Assembly (NCBI GenBank): GCA_905480545.1
Contig: CAJQQR010000170.1
Location: forward strand, 1 to 33,043
DNA: 33,043 bases
DNA from: an uncultured Pirellulaceae bacterium
Lineage (GTDB): Bacteria; Planctomycetota; Planctomycetia; Pirellulales; Pirellulaceae
Direction: 5' to 3'
Positions 25,334 through 33,043 of this stretch are shown here, piece after piece. Positions within the stretch are counted from its first letter, which is position 1. Each line of letters begins with the position of its first letter. The position numbers and the translations under genes were made by a program. Below the pieces are notes generated by a model. The model was not told the DNA's origin. It was given only the letters and a program-made list of their open reading frames with translations, and ran no database searches.

Positions 25334-28300
25334 ATGTCAGATCTAGAATTCGCTAAACCAGAATATCTCCACCTCATTTGGCTTGTTGCACTGATTGCTT
25401 TCGGCCTAGTGGCGTTGGAATACGTCTACGGCAATTCATTGGGACGGTTCCTTTCCAAAGAGATGCAGCATCGACTTGCCCGTACGAACTCTTTTGCGGC
25501 AAGAATTCTCGGAATCATTTTTTTTTCATGTGCATTGGTTTGTTTTGTCATTGCTCTCATGCGTCCTCAATATGGTTTCACTGAAAAAAAGCTTCCGCAT
25601 GTCGGAGCACAAATTATGGTCTGCCTCGATGTTAGCAAATCAATGTTGGCAGAAGATGCGACACCGAATCGACTCGATCGTGCAAAGTCCGAACTTGAAG
25701 TCTTGTTGAATTACCTCCGGGAGGATCAAGTCGGTCTCATTGCATTCGCGGGTAAATCGACCGTTCTTAGTCCAATGACCACAGATTTTGGATATTTGAA
25801 ATTGCTCTTGCGGGAGGCCACTCCGACCAGCGTTGGACGGGGAGGAACAATGCTGGAAGAACCGATTCGTCGGGCGATGAACGGCTTTTCAGATGCGTCA
25901 GACATGTCACGGGTTATCATTTTGATCACAGATGGAGAAGACAATGGCTCGAAACCACTCGATGCTGCCAAACTCGCGGCAGAACGAGGCATCAAAATCA
26001 TCACAATTGGCTTCGGGGATGAACGAGGAACGCGAATTCAAATTACCGATCCTAAAACCGAATTGACGGACTACGTTAGAGATCAATTAGGCAGGCCCGT
26101 TGAAAGCCGACTTGATGTATCCACGCTGACGAAGATCGCGAATGAGACCGATGGAGCGTACATACCTGCAGGTGTTGGTTCACTCGATTTTGAGTCGATC
26201 CATGCAGATCATATCGAACCATTGATGCGTGCGCAAAGCGAAACAAAGCGGATTGTAAAGAATGAAGCTTTTCAATGGCCCCTGATCGGCGGTGTCATCC
26301 TGATCAGCCTATCGATCGTGACCTCAAACTCATTGACCTTTTCCCGCCAAGGTTTTCCAGCTTGGTTGGAAGAAAAAGCGAATGACGCCAATGTAACGCC
26401 ATTTGGCGGGCATCGTTCGATCAAATCGTCAGACAAACGACCAATCCCTGCTGGCAAGAAAAATTCTAATTCGACCATTGCATCACTGTTTGGTCTAGTT
26501 CTGTTTTTTGCTTCCACTCTGTTATCGTCAAGTTGCCTCGGCAAACAGGTGAGTCCGCCACGACCGCGATTAACATCAACCCCACAATCTTCAGCACCAG
26601 CAGATCAAGCGACGATCGACCGGCAGGCAAACGCACCTCGCATGGGAAAAGGTGAATCGGAGGAAGGCATCGGCAGCGAAATATCCAGCTCCCGATCCGC
26701 AGAGAAAGCGATCCCTTCTAGTGCAATCAATTGCTACAACCGGGCCTTGCCCATTTTGAATTCGGATTCAGCTTATGCAGAAACGTTGCTGGAAGAAGCC
26801 CGCCGAAACGCGAGCAAAGATGGAGAGTTGCGTTTCCGCTCGGCATACAATTTGGGCTGGGTGAAAATCTATCAAGCTCAAGCCGTTTTAAAAACCAAGC
26901 CTGAAGATGCGTTGCGGAATTTCGAAGCAGCGGCAAGTTGGTTTCGAGAAGCGATTCGAATTCGGCCCAGGAATGACGATTCACGTCACAATCTTGAAAT
27001 CGTGATGCGACGGATCACCGAACTAGCAGATTCGCTGCGGAAACAAGAAGAAAGCGATTTCGCCGAAAGTTTGGATCAACTGATGCAACGTCAATCACAG
27101 ATTTTAGACGAAACACGACAATTGCTCGAGCGAGTTAGCCAAGCTGGAAACATGATTAATCCGGACACTGACGTTCAAGACGATTTCAAAAAATCGTTTC
27201 GTTTACTAAGCGTGGATCAACGGCTACTTAATTCTGATCTTCAGGACCTAACGTTCAAGGCTCTTGAAGAGGTCGACGCATTTCAAAAAGAGCAAACCAA
27301 CAAAACTGCAACTGCATCACCGAACAATTCTTCCGCAGCGGGTAGCCAGAATCCCACCACCCAGCTTTCCCCACAAGAACAACAGAAACAACTCCGTATC
27401 GCCCAACTCAGTCGTGCCGTCCTGTATACCGAACGGGCGGTGCAACGATTGGGACAAGCACGCAGTCAAATGCGATTCCGCAACGGTGAACGCGCGGCTC
27501 GTCGTGCCGCTCTAGGGCTGGATGAGCTGAATCGGGCACGGGACCAATTGCGTGAACCTGCTGAAGTCATTCGGAGGATCATGGCAGAAATGAGGCTATT
27601 AAACCAACAAACCAGCGCGTTTCAGGCAGGAAAAAACATCTTTGCAGCGTTCCTCGGAAAGCAAGTTGAAAACCCAAAATGGCTTGATTTGGAGTACCTA
27701 AAACAATTTCAACAAACGCAACTGGAACGAACTGAAGAATTGGCTTCGGTTCTCGAAAGCGTACTTCCGAATGATACATCTACCAAATCCCTCGAAAAAA
27801 ATGCTGGAGCGGGTTCGACAGCATCAAGTAATTCGAACCAAATCAAACGGATTGCCGAGGCGGCCAATTACGTGAAAGCGGCTGTATCCGATTTTGTAGC
27901 AGCGAGTTCATTTATGGATGCGTCAAAATTACCATCAACCATGGAAAGCCAAACAGACGGGATCAAAAACCTGGCCGAGGCGTACGAACGATTCGCTGAT
28001 CTCAAAGGATTAATCGAATTGACGCACGGTGATCAAACCCAGCTGACGAAAGATATTGACCTCTCAAAAAACCTAACGAATGAACTCCGACGTGAAGTAA
28101 TCGGGCGCATGCTGATGCAGCAGAATAAAAATGTTGCTCGGTTCAATCGGATCATTACGATGGTGGAAGAGGATTTCGCAGCGGAATCCGCCGTTGCTAA
28201 CCAAGCCAAACAAAATCCCGCTCAATCCAACCCTGCGGGGAATCCAGCAGAGGGTCAGAAATCACCTGAACTGCAGCAATTGGAGCAGGCTAAGCGACTT

Positions 28301-29245
28301 TTGCCTGACATTGAAGAACGGTTAAAAGCAATAGTGAGTGGATTAAACAAAAATCTCGAGGTTGCAGCCGAATCGACCAAAGACAAATCAGATCTGGACA
28401 AATCAGAAGAGCGTCAAAAAAATTCAAAATCTAAAAAAAGCGATATTGATGCTGCGTCTTCCGAAAATGAAAATTCGCAATGGGATGAGGTCGTAGGTGA
28501 TTCAAAGTTGGTGATGGAAAAACTGAATGAGTTACGACGGATTTTCTTTTCCATTCAAGAACTTTTGCGAGAAACAGCGCAACGTCAACAGACCTTAAAC
28601 GGCGAAACGCAGAAAGCGAGCAAACGGTTTCAAACAGCGAGAGAAAAAATCGAAGCGGACAAAGGATTGGATCAGAAACAAATGGACGAAAGGATCACAT
28701 CGGCGAAATCGACGGAACTCGGTCCCCTCGGTTCACGACAATCTCAGCTAGAATTCGTTGCGTCCGAAGTTCAAACCACTCTTGGTAAACAAGCGGAACA
28801 GGCGGAAAAGCAAGTGGCAACTTCGCCGACAAACGCAAGCACTGACGAAGAAGAACAATTAAAAAATCAGAAAGAGATAGCGGAGAAACTGAAACGGGCA
28901 ACAGATCTTGTTGCCGAGGCAAAAGCTAAAATGAAGATTGCGATAAGCGAATTCGCTTCCACAAACAAGACAACCGAACAAATGACCGATGCACAAACAA
29001 TTGCGTTTCAGAAACTGGTTGAAGCACTCCAACAGTTGACACCACCCAATTCGAATCAGAATCAACAAAACCAATCGCAAGGACAATCGTCATCTGACAA
29101 GAGTGATGGAGGTGGCGACGATCAAAAAGAAGATGGGGACTCTCCGATGAAAGCAATTCAGCAAGGTATTCGCGACCGAGAAGCCAAACGACGCCTCCAA
29201 AACCAATTGAAATTCCGCCAAAATCGAGTTGAGAAGGATTGGTAG
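25334..29245 (+). CDS. BatB::BatC fusion: membrane VWA domain joined to TPR and long coiled-coil region
   Basis: 1303 residues in one uninterrupted frame. Residues 1-340 are a complete BatB: helices at 12-31 and 57-76, VWA MIDAS D99-V-S101-K-S103, VIILITDGED, and a closing helix at 313-331. After a basic linker, residues 374-402 look like an N-terminal signal peptide (GKKNSNS, hydrophobic core, LLSSSC), now internal. Then come a Ser/Pro/Ala-rich stretch, TPR-like helices (about 440-555, with FRSAYNLGWVKIY and WFREAIRIRPRNDDSRHNLE) and ~700 residues of Gln/Glu/Lys/Ala-rich helix broken by Asn/Ser/Gln linkers. It ends in VEKDW, an ending I recall from BatC proteins. Positive-inside reasoning places the VWA and the long tail in the periplasm and both basic linkers in the cytoplasm. 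Likely the main scaffold of the Bat complex. Confidence 0.88.
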   Translation: MSDLEFAKPEYLHLIWLVALIAFGLVALEYVYGNSLGRFLSKEMQHRLARTNSFAARILGIIFFSCALVCFVIALMRPQYGFTEKKLPHVGAQIMVCLDVSKSMLAEDATPNRLDRAKSELEVLLNYLREDQVGLIAFAGKSTVLSPMTTDFGYLKLLLREATPTSVGRGGTMLEEPIRRAMNGFSDASDMSRVIILITDGEDNGSKPLDAAKLAAERGIKIITIGFGDERGTRIQITDPKTELTDYVRDQLGRPVESRLDVSTLTKIANETDGAYIPAGVGSLDFESIHADHIEPLMRAQSETKRIVKNEAFQWPLIGGVILISLSIVTSNSLTFSRQGFPAWLEEKANDANVTPFGGHRSIKSSDKRPIPAGKKNSNSTIASLFGLVLFFASTLLSSSCLGKQVSPPRPRLTSTPQSSAPADQATIDRQANAPRMGKGESEEGIGSEISSSRSAEKAIPSSAINCYNRALPILNSDSAYAETLLEEARRNASKDGELRFRSAYNLGWVKIYQAQAVLKTKPEDALRNFEAAASWFREAIRIRPRNDDSRHNLEIVMRRITELADSLRKQEESDFAESLDQLMQRQSQILDETRQLLERVSQAGNMINPDTDVQDDFKKSFRLLSVDQRLLNSDLQDLTFKALEEVDAFQKEQTNKTATASPNNSSAAGSQNPTTQLSPQEQQKQLRIAQLSRAVLYTERAVQRLGQARSQMRFRNGERAARRAALGLDELNRARDQLREPAEVIRRIMAEMRLLNQQTSAFQAGKNIFAAFLGKQVENPKWLDLEYLKQFQQTQLERTEELASVLESVLPNDTSTKSLEKNAGAGSTASSNSNQIKRIAEAANYVKAAVSDFVAASSFMDASKLPSTMESQTDGIKNLAEAYERFADLKGLIELTHGDQTQLTKDIDLSKNLTNELRREVIGRMLMQQNKNVARFNRIITMVEEDFAAESAVANQAKQNPAQSNPAGNPAEGQKSPELQQLEQAKRLLPDIEERLKAIVSGLNKNLEVAAESTKDKSDLDKSEERQKNSKSKKSDIDAASSENENSQWDEVVGDSKLVMEKLNELRRIFFSIQELLRETAQRQQTLNGETQKASKRFQTAREKIEADKGLDQKQMDERITSAKSTELGPLGSRQSQLEFVASEVQTTLGKQAEQAEKQVATSPTNASTDEEEQLKNQKEIAEKLKRATDLVAEAKAKMKIAISEFASTNKTTEQMTDAQTIAFQKLVEALQQLTPPNSNQNQQNQSQGQSSSDKSDGGGDDQKEDGDSPMKAIQQGIRDREAKRRLQNQLKFRQNRVEKDW

Positions 29246-29258
29246 TGGGATGATTGAC

Positions 29259-31031
29259 ATGAAAAAAACAACGCCGATTGCCATGTTCACTATCCTGGCC
29301 GTTTGGATGATCGGATTTCTATTTCCCAATCAGGGCCACGCCCAAACATTAACAATCGTTCCACTTCGAGGACCGTTTTTTGTGGGCGATTCGGTGACAT
29401 TGCAGGTTGAGGCGAATCAGCTTGACGCCAATGTGAAAATAAAGCGGGCGGAAACGGAAACCAGCGACGGCCTGAAAATCAGCTTCGATGGAGCATCCGG
29501 ACTTCGTCGTCAAACCGAAATCGTTAACGGAAGAATGGTCGTTAACAAAGTCGCTCAAATTTTCCAATACTCTATTTCCGCTTCGAAGCCGGGAACTTAT
29601 AAGATCGGTCCATTTCAAGCCACTCACAACGGCAAAGTCGTTGCTAGTGAATCGATTGAACTCGAAATTTTTGACATCGAAGTCTCCGACGACATGAAGG
29701 TTGAGATCGTCGTGCCTGCTCAAAAGATTTACCCCGGTCAAAGAGTACCAGTGAAAGTCATATGGAAGTATTCAGCGAACGTCCGTGCGTTATCGAGCTT
29801 GGCGATTACGTCGTCACTTTTTGACAAATTTCGATTTATTGATGAACCGATACCCACAAATTCAAACGCCATATCCGTCGTTTCGTCAAAAGGTGTTGTT
29901 CAAATCGCAGCAGTAGCAAATAGAGAAGATATTGACGGTACGCCCTTCCTAACTCTTACATCAACACGAACGATGGTTCCTGATGTTTCCGGAGCTTTCA
30001 AATTCCCCGAGCCCGTTGCCAACGCGCGAATTCGGGTTCGAAATCCGAACCGCAGCGCATTTGGATTCCAAATGCTTGAAGAAAAAACAATTCCAATTAA
30101 AGCCATTGGCAACCCGATTTCGTTTGAAGTAAAACCCTTCCCAACAAAGGCTAAACCTGACAGTTTTAATGGAGCCGTCGGCAATAACTTTTCGATCAAA
30201 ACAATGGTCAATCGAAATAAGCTTCGAGTAGGTGACCCCGTTTCGCTTCAAGTTAATATTAGCGGCAATGGAAACACGGAGTCGCTTAGTATGCCAGACC
30301 TTAGAGAAGCGTTTCCAGCAGATCAATTCGATTTACCGTCCGGGGATTTCGCCGGTGTAGTCAGTGACGACCAAAAACAATTCAACGTCTCAGTCCGAAT
30401 AAAAAAGGCATCTGTAAGCGAAATTCCGTCGCTGGAGTTTTCCTGGTTCGACGTTGAAAAAGAAAATTACGTTTCGGTGACAGCCCCCCCGATTCCAATC
30501 GAAGTCAGCGAAGGCAAATTCGTTTCTTCCAACGAAGTTATCCGCAATGCACTTCCGTCGGAAATCGGTGGGAGGCGGAACGATAGCTTTGATTTGAATG
30601 ACCGAAATATGGTAGACCTTTCAATCGAAACCGACGTCGCGAAACTTTCGGTACAAACGATCGCATCCTTGCCCGCGTATTTGCCATGGTGCATATACAC
30701 GATAGGCGTACTACTAATTGGGGCTGCTGTATTTGATTTTAATCGTCGAAAACCGCCGTCGGAATCTCAAGTGCAACTTTCGAGTATCCGAGCCGTCTGT
30801 GCAAAGATTTCGGCAATTAGTTTGGACGAAAACACAATCGAATCGGTAAGCTCGGCGTTACGCGAACTTCAGGTCGAACTTCCCGAATCATCAGATGTCG
30901 ACACACAAATCCAAATCGATAAACTTGTGGGTGAATGTGACGCAGTGTCGTTTCGTCCCGGTGGAGATACCGACGAAGAGAGAGCACGTTTACTTCATGC
31001 CGCCAAAAAGCTATCAGCATCGATCACATAG
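29259..31031 (+). CDS. batD: BatD-like periplasmic protein with C-terminal membrane helix
   Basis: 590 residues from the ATG at 29259, chosen because it gives a clean signal peptide (MKKTTPI, hydrophobic core, cleavage after GHA before QTL) and has GGGA 8 nt upstream. An in-frame ATG at 29250 is an alternative. The mature part is a series of beta-sandwich units: GPFFVGDSVTLQVEA, YPGQRVPVKVIW and LRVGDPVSLQVNISG are the repeated starts typical of BatD ('oxygen tolerance' family). A transmembrane helix at about 473-490 ends in FNRRKPP and is followed by a ~90-residue cytoplasmic tail with ALRELQ-type helices. It begins 13 nt after the fusion gene, so it is co-transcribed. It probably anchors or organises the VWA proteins on the periplasmic side. 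Confidence 0.88.
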   Translation: MKKTTPIAMFTILAVWMIGFLFPNQGHAQTLTIVPLRGPFFVGDSVTLQVEANQLDANVKIKRAETETSDGLKISFDGASGLRRQTEIVNGRMVVNKVAQIFQYSISASKPGTYKIGPFQATHNGKVVASESIELEIFDIEVSDDMKVEIVVPAQKIYPGQRVPVKVIWKYSANVRALSSLAITSSLFDKFRFIDEPIPTNSNAISVVSSKGVVQIAAVANREDIDGTPFLTLTSTRTMVPDVSGAFKFPEPVANARIRVRNPNRSAFGFQMLEEKTIPIKAIGNPISFEVKPFPTKAKPDSFNGAVGNNFSIKTMVNRNKLRVGDPVSLQVNISGNGNTESLSMPDLREAFPADQFDLPSGDFAGVVSDDQKQFNVSVRIKKASVSEIPSLEFSWFDVEKENYVSVTAPPIPIEVSEGKFVSSNEVIRNALPSEIGGRRNDSFDLNDRNMVDLSIETDVAKLSVQTIASLPAYLPWCIYTIGVLLIGAAVFDFNRRKPPSESQVQLSSIRAVCAKISAISLDENTIESVSSALRELQVELPESSDVDTQIQIDKLVGECDAVSFRPGGDTDEERARLLHAAKKLSASIT

Positions 31032-31167
31032 GCTTTAATGGTCTACTGGCTTCGCCAAGTCGATCGAAACTTCCGCGATGTTTTTTGGTGATTCAAGAGT
31101 CATAACCGGCGTCAGAATTTGTCGAGTTTTATTTAGGCCCAAACCCATCTTTTCCTGTCACGCAAAA

Positions 31168-31995
31168 ATGCTCCCAGTACAGATTGCACAAAAGCTGATT
31201 CTGTTCGCCGTGGTCGTTTCGCTGGGCGGCAAACTGGCGAATGCGAACATCAGTTTCGTGGTTGAATTTGAATCTGAAGCAAAGGCAGCGATCGATCAGT
31301 ATCAGACTGCGCAAGCAATTCAGAATCCTCAAGAGCGTTTGGCCGCGTTTAGACGTACCGAACTGGCGTTCGCAAGCTTATTGGACATGAAGGCTTCGCA
31401 AACGGCAGAACTGTATGTGAACTGGGGTAACGCCGCTCTTCAAGCGGAAAATCTTGGAAACGCAGTATTTGCCTATCGCCGAGCTCTCGAACTGGATACA
31501 AATCATCAACAAGCAGCGAAAAACCTGGATTTTATTCGAGCAGCCCTTCCCGAATGGGCTCGGCCAAGCGAGGTCACTAGCCCGATGATTGGCCAATTAC
31601 TTTTTTGGCAAACAGCTTATTCAGCATTCCAGATTTATCTGTTTACATCGATCATGTTTCTGATCGGTTGTGGCCTGATTGCGATTTCAATTCGATATCG
31701 GATTTCGATTCTACGCAACATTGCCGTGCTTCCTATTTTGGTGTGGGGAATTCTGTTGATCTGCGAATTCAGCCGAACGCCTTCATCGAATGAGGACGCA
31801 GCCGTTTTTATGGCAGATGAAACGGTGGCTCGAACCGCGGATTCGATCAATGCGACAGCTGCATTCGCAACCAGTATTCCGCTCGGAACCGAAGCAACAG
31901 TCATAGAATCGCGTGCCGAATGGATCAAAGTTGAATTTGGAAAAGCGAAGAATGGATGGGTCCCTCGCTCCGCGATCCGGCTGTTGGGCGAATAG
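31168..31995 (+). CDS. batE: BatE-like protein: TPR, two membrane helices, SH3-like domain
   Basis: 275 residues from the ATG at 31168, which starts a signal peptide (hydrophobic core 9-20, cleavage near ANA-N). An open frame from 31078 would add 30 unlikely residues. TPR-like helices occupy about 36-125 (LYVNWGNAALQAENLGNAVFAYRRALELD). Two transmembrane helices follow at about 153-175 and 183-200, joined by a short basic loop (RYRISILR). The C-terminus (about 215-275) is an SH3-like domain with TEATVIESRAEWIKVEFGKAKNGWVPRSAIRLL. This order, TPR, two helices and SH3, is that of BatE. Both TPR and SH3 parts would be periplasmic. It is the last gene of the operon, 136 nt after batD. Confidence 0.87.
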   Translation: MLPVQIAQKLILFAVVVSLGGKLANANISFVVEFESEAKAAIDQYQTAQAIQNPQERLAAFRRTELAFASLLDMKASQTAELYVNWGNAALQAENLGNAVFAYRRALELDTNHQQAAKNLDFIRAALPEWARPSEVTSPMIGQLLFWQTAYSAFQIYLFTSIMFLIGCGLIAISIRYRISILRNIAVLPILVWGILLICEFSRTPSSNEDAAVFMADETVARTADSINATAAFATSIPLGTEATVIESRAEWIKVEFGKAKNGWVPRSAIRLLGE

Positions 31996-32037
31996 AAATA
32001 CGAATCTTTCAGGACTCCACTGGTCCCGATTCTACAT

Positions 32038-32060
32038 GCGAGTGAAAAGGCTTTTTCGCA
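32038..32060. terminator. Possible bidirectional terminator between batE and the LysM gene
   Basis: In the 83-nt gap between convergent stop codons, GCGAGTGAAAA (32038-32048) can pair imperfectly with TTTTTCGC (32052-32059) around a GGC loop, with a GT bulge. The A-run and T-run would help termination on both strands. The position is right, but the pairing is imperfect. Confidence 0.35.
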
Positions 32061-32078
32061 CGATTCCGTGAATAACTT

Positions 32079-32768
32079 CTACTGAACGATGATCGTAATA
32101 AATTGACCGATAGGCAAAAAGTTCTCACCATTGGTGAAAATGTGAGCGTTGTCACTCATGATTTCAGTGTAGCGATCCGGGCTGCCCAAATATCGTTGTG
32201 CGATTGATCGCAGCGTATCGCCGTCACGCAATTTGTAGTGGATGACATTCCGGGTCCGACTGGCTGTTGAAAAGACCTGTCCGCCATCAGCATTAGATTG
32301 ACTGGCTGCCAGGAATCGCGAGGAAGGGACCTGCTTCATCTGGTACGGACCGACTGATTCCGGCATCGTTTTTCGAGCGACCTGATTCGAAAACTCGACC
32401 GCCTGGAGAGTTGCCGGCTGATCATTGCTCACGACGCTTCCCTCCGAAAAATTTGAACCCGATTCATGCGACAATTTCGGCGGCTCAACCGTTGGAACCG
32501 TTTTCGGCTTTTGTTCACCTACTTCAGGCACGTTTGGCAGCAAGTTGTTCTGGCTTGATTTCGTGTTTTGGTTCTCTGAACTCAACGTTGGCGGTTGGTC
32601 CGAATTCGTCAACACCTTTGGACTGCTAACGTTTGGTGATTCTGCTGTTGAATTTTCGTTTTGAGATTCAACCACCTGAGATGATCCAGTTTGGCGGAAC
32701 GGAAGCGCAAACACGATCCCAATAATGACCAAGCCGATAGCCCAGCTGTATTTCGCTTGAGTTGACAT
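32079..32768 (-). CDS. Membrane-anchored LysM domain protein
   Basis: 229 residues. One transmembrane helix at about 8-23 is followed by a ~150-residue low-complexity linker rich in Ser, Asn, Gln, Pro and Glu. The C-terminal LysM domain is at about 175-229: HYKLRDGDTLRSIAQRYLGSPDRYTEI, then an Asn-rich loop and LPIGQFITI. This long variant, with a linker and a single C-terminal LysM, is common in Planctomycetes. The domain would bind a glycan containing N-acetylglucosamine, such as peptidoglycan, in the periplasm. Convergent with the Bat operon, 83 nt between stops. No enzymatic domain is present. Confidence 0.88.
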   Translation of the reverse strand: MSTQAKYSWAIGLVIIGIVFALPFRQTGSSQVVESQNENSTAESPNVSSPKVLTNSDQPPTLSSENQNTKSSQNNLLPNVPEVGEQKPKTVPTVEPPKLSHESGSNFSEGSVVSNDQPATLQAVEFSNQVARKTMPESVGPYQMKQVPSSRFLAASQSNADGGQVFSTASRTRNVIHYKLRDGDTLRSIAQRYLGSPDRYTEIMSDNAHIFTNGENFLPIGQFITIIVQ

Positions 32769-33043
32769 TATTCAAATCCAATCAAGATTCTCGGCAAAAT
32801 AGCCTTAACAATCCCACCCTTCAAATAACGGATCTGGCCGGGGGTAAAATCATCTGAAAACTTCTCCGCAATGGTACCTATTACATTAACGTTCGCCAGT
32901 TAATTCTAATAAAGATTGTGCGTTTATTCGTGACGCTTCACCTGATTGGTTCTGTTTGTGACAATTGTGTAGGTTGTAATACTCGATCTTCAGAGTCACC
33001 TCGCAATCATACGTTCAATCGGTGCTTGATTGCCTTCGTGAAA
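32769..33043. other. Intergenic sequence at the right edge with a promoter-like element
   Basis: 275 nt upstream of the LysM gene, running off the window; no ORF seen. GGGG followed by TAAAAT (32841-32850, plus strand) resembles the GGGG-TATAAT and GGGG-CATAAT elements before the sulfatase and DUF1559 genes. It points toward whatever lies to the right of the window. Confidence 0.35.

Noticed and set aside
1..33043. tRNA or rRNA genes, CRISPR arrays, insertion sequences, prophage or integrase genes
   Set aside because: Read through for tRNA T-loop text, regularly spaced repeats, and transposase or integrase motifs; none was found. Short tRNAs could still be missed without a search program.

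Overview
The window looks like a chromosomal segment of a planctomycete, most likely a relative of the Pirellulaceae (Rhodopirellula-like). The evidence is the set of families present: DUF1552, DUF1592/DUF1588/DUF1585 cytochrome-like proteins, DUF1559, a formylglycine-type sulfatase, a ceramidase-like hydrolase, a large Asp-box (BNR/VPS10-like) protein, a YeeN-type YebC paralogue, and a MoxR/Bat operon. Base composition looks moderate (high 40s % GC by eye, not calculated). Many genes lack a Shine-Dalgarno sequence, as is usual in this phylum. I see no rRNA, tRNA, CRISPR array, insertion sequence or phage gene.

Left region (1-11800), mostly plus strand. It holds the 3' end of a DUF1552 gene and then an exported two-haem-motif DUF1592-family protein. 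A secreted ceramidase-like hydrolase with its own promoter-like site follows. Next come a small antisense membrane ORF that may be a gene remnant, and a secreted protein with about ten Asp-boxes. A YebC-family protein, a xylose-isomerase-like epimerase and a branch-1 nitrilase complete the region. These look like separate transcription units for breakdown of organic matter plus a few housekeeping functions.

Middle region (11800-20960). A minus-strand GT39-type membrane glycosyltransferase with C-terminal TPRs converges on the nitrilase. Across a 379-nt divergent gap that contains a perfect 20-bp palindrome lies a secreted sulfatase. A DUF1559 protein follows, in which the DUF1559 module is C-terminal to a large exported domain. 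Three genes of unknown function come next: two on the minus strand, then a plus-strand membrane protein.

Right region (20960-32000) is the most striking part: a plus-strand, seven-gene MoxR/Bat operon. The order is MoxR AAA+ ATPase, DUF58, a BatD/DUF4381-like membrane protein, a BatA-like VWA protein, a 1303-aa BatB::BatC fusion, BatD and BatE (TPR plus SH3-like). The fusion keeps a signal-peptide-like segment at its junction that, by the positive-inside rule, would act as an extra membrane crossing. A strong intrinsic-terminator-like hairpin lies about 38 nt upstream of moxR. The products together would form an envelope complex in which a cytoplasmic MoxR ATPase acts on membrane-anchored VWA proteins and TPR/Ig-like scaffolds. 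A minus-strand LysM protein converges on the operon and ends the window.

Several start codons were placed downstream of the longest possible reading frame (5800, 9571, 13907, 15547, 29259, 31168), because a signal peptide or Shine-Dalgarno sequence fits better there. All family assignments come from reading the translated sequence; no database search was possible.
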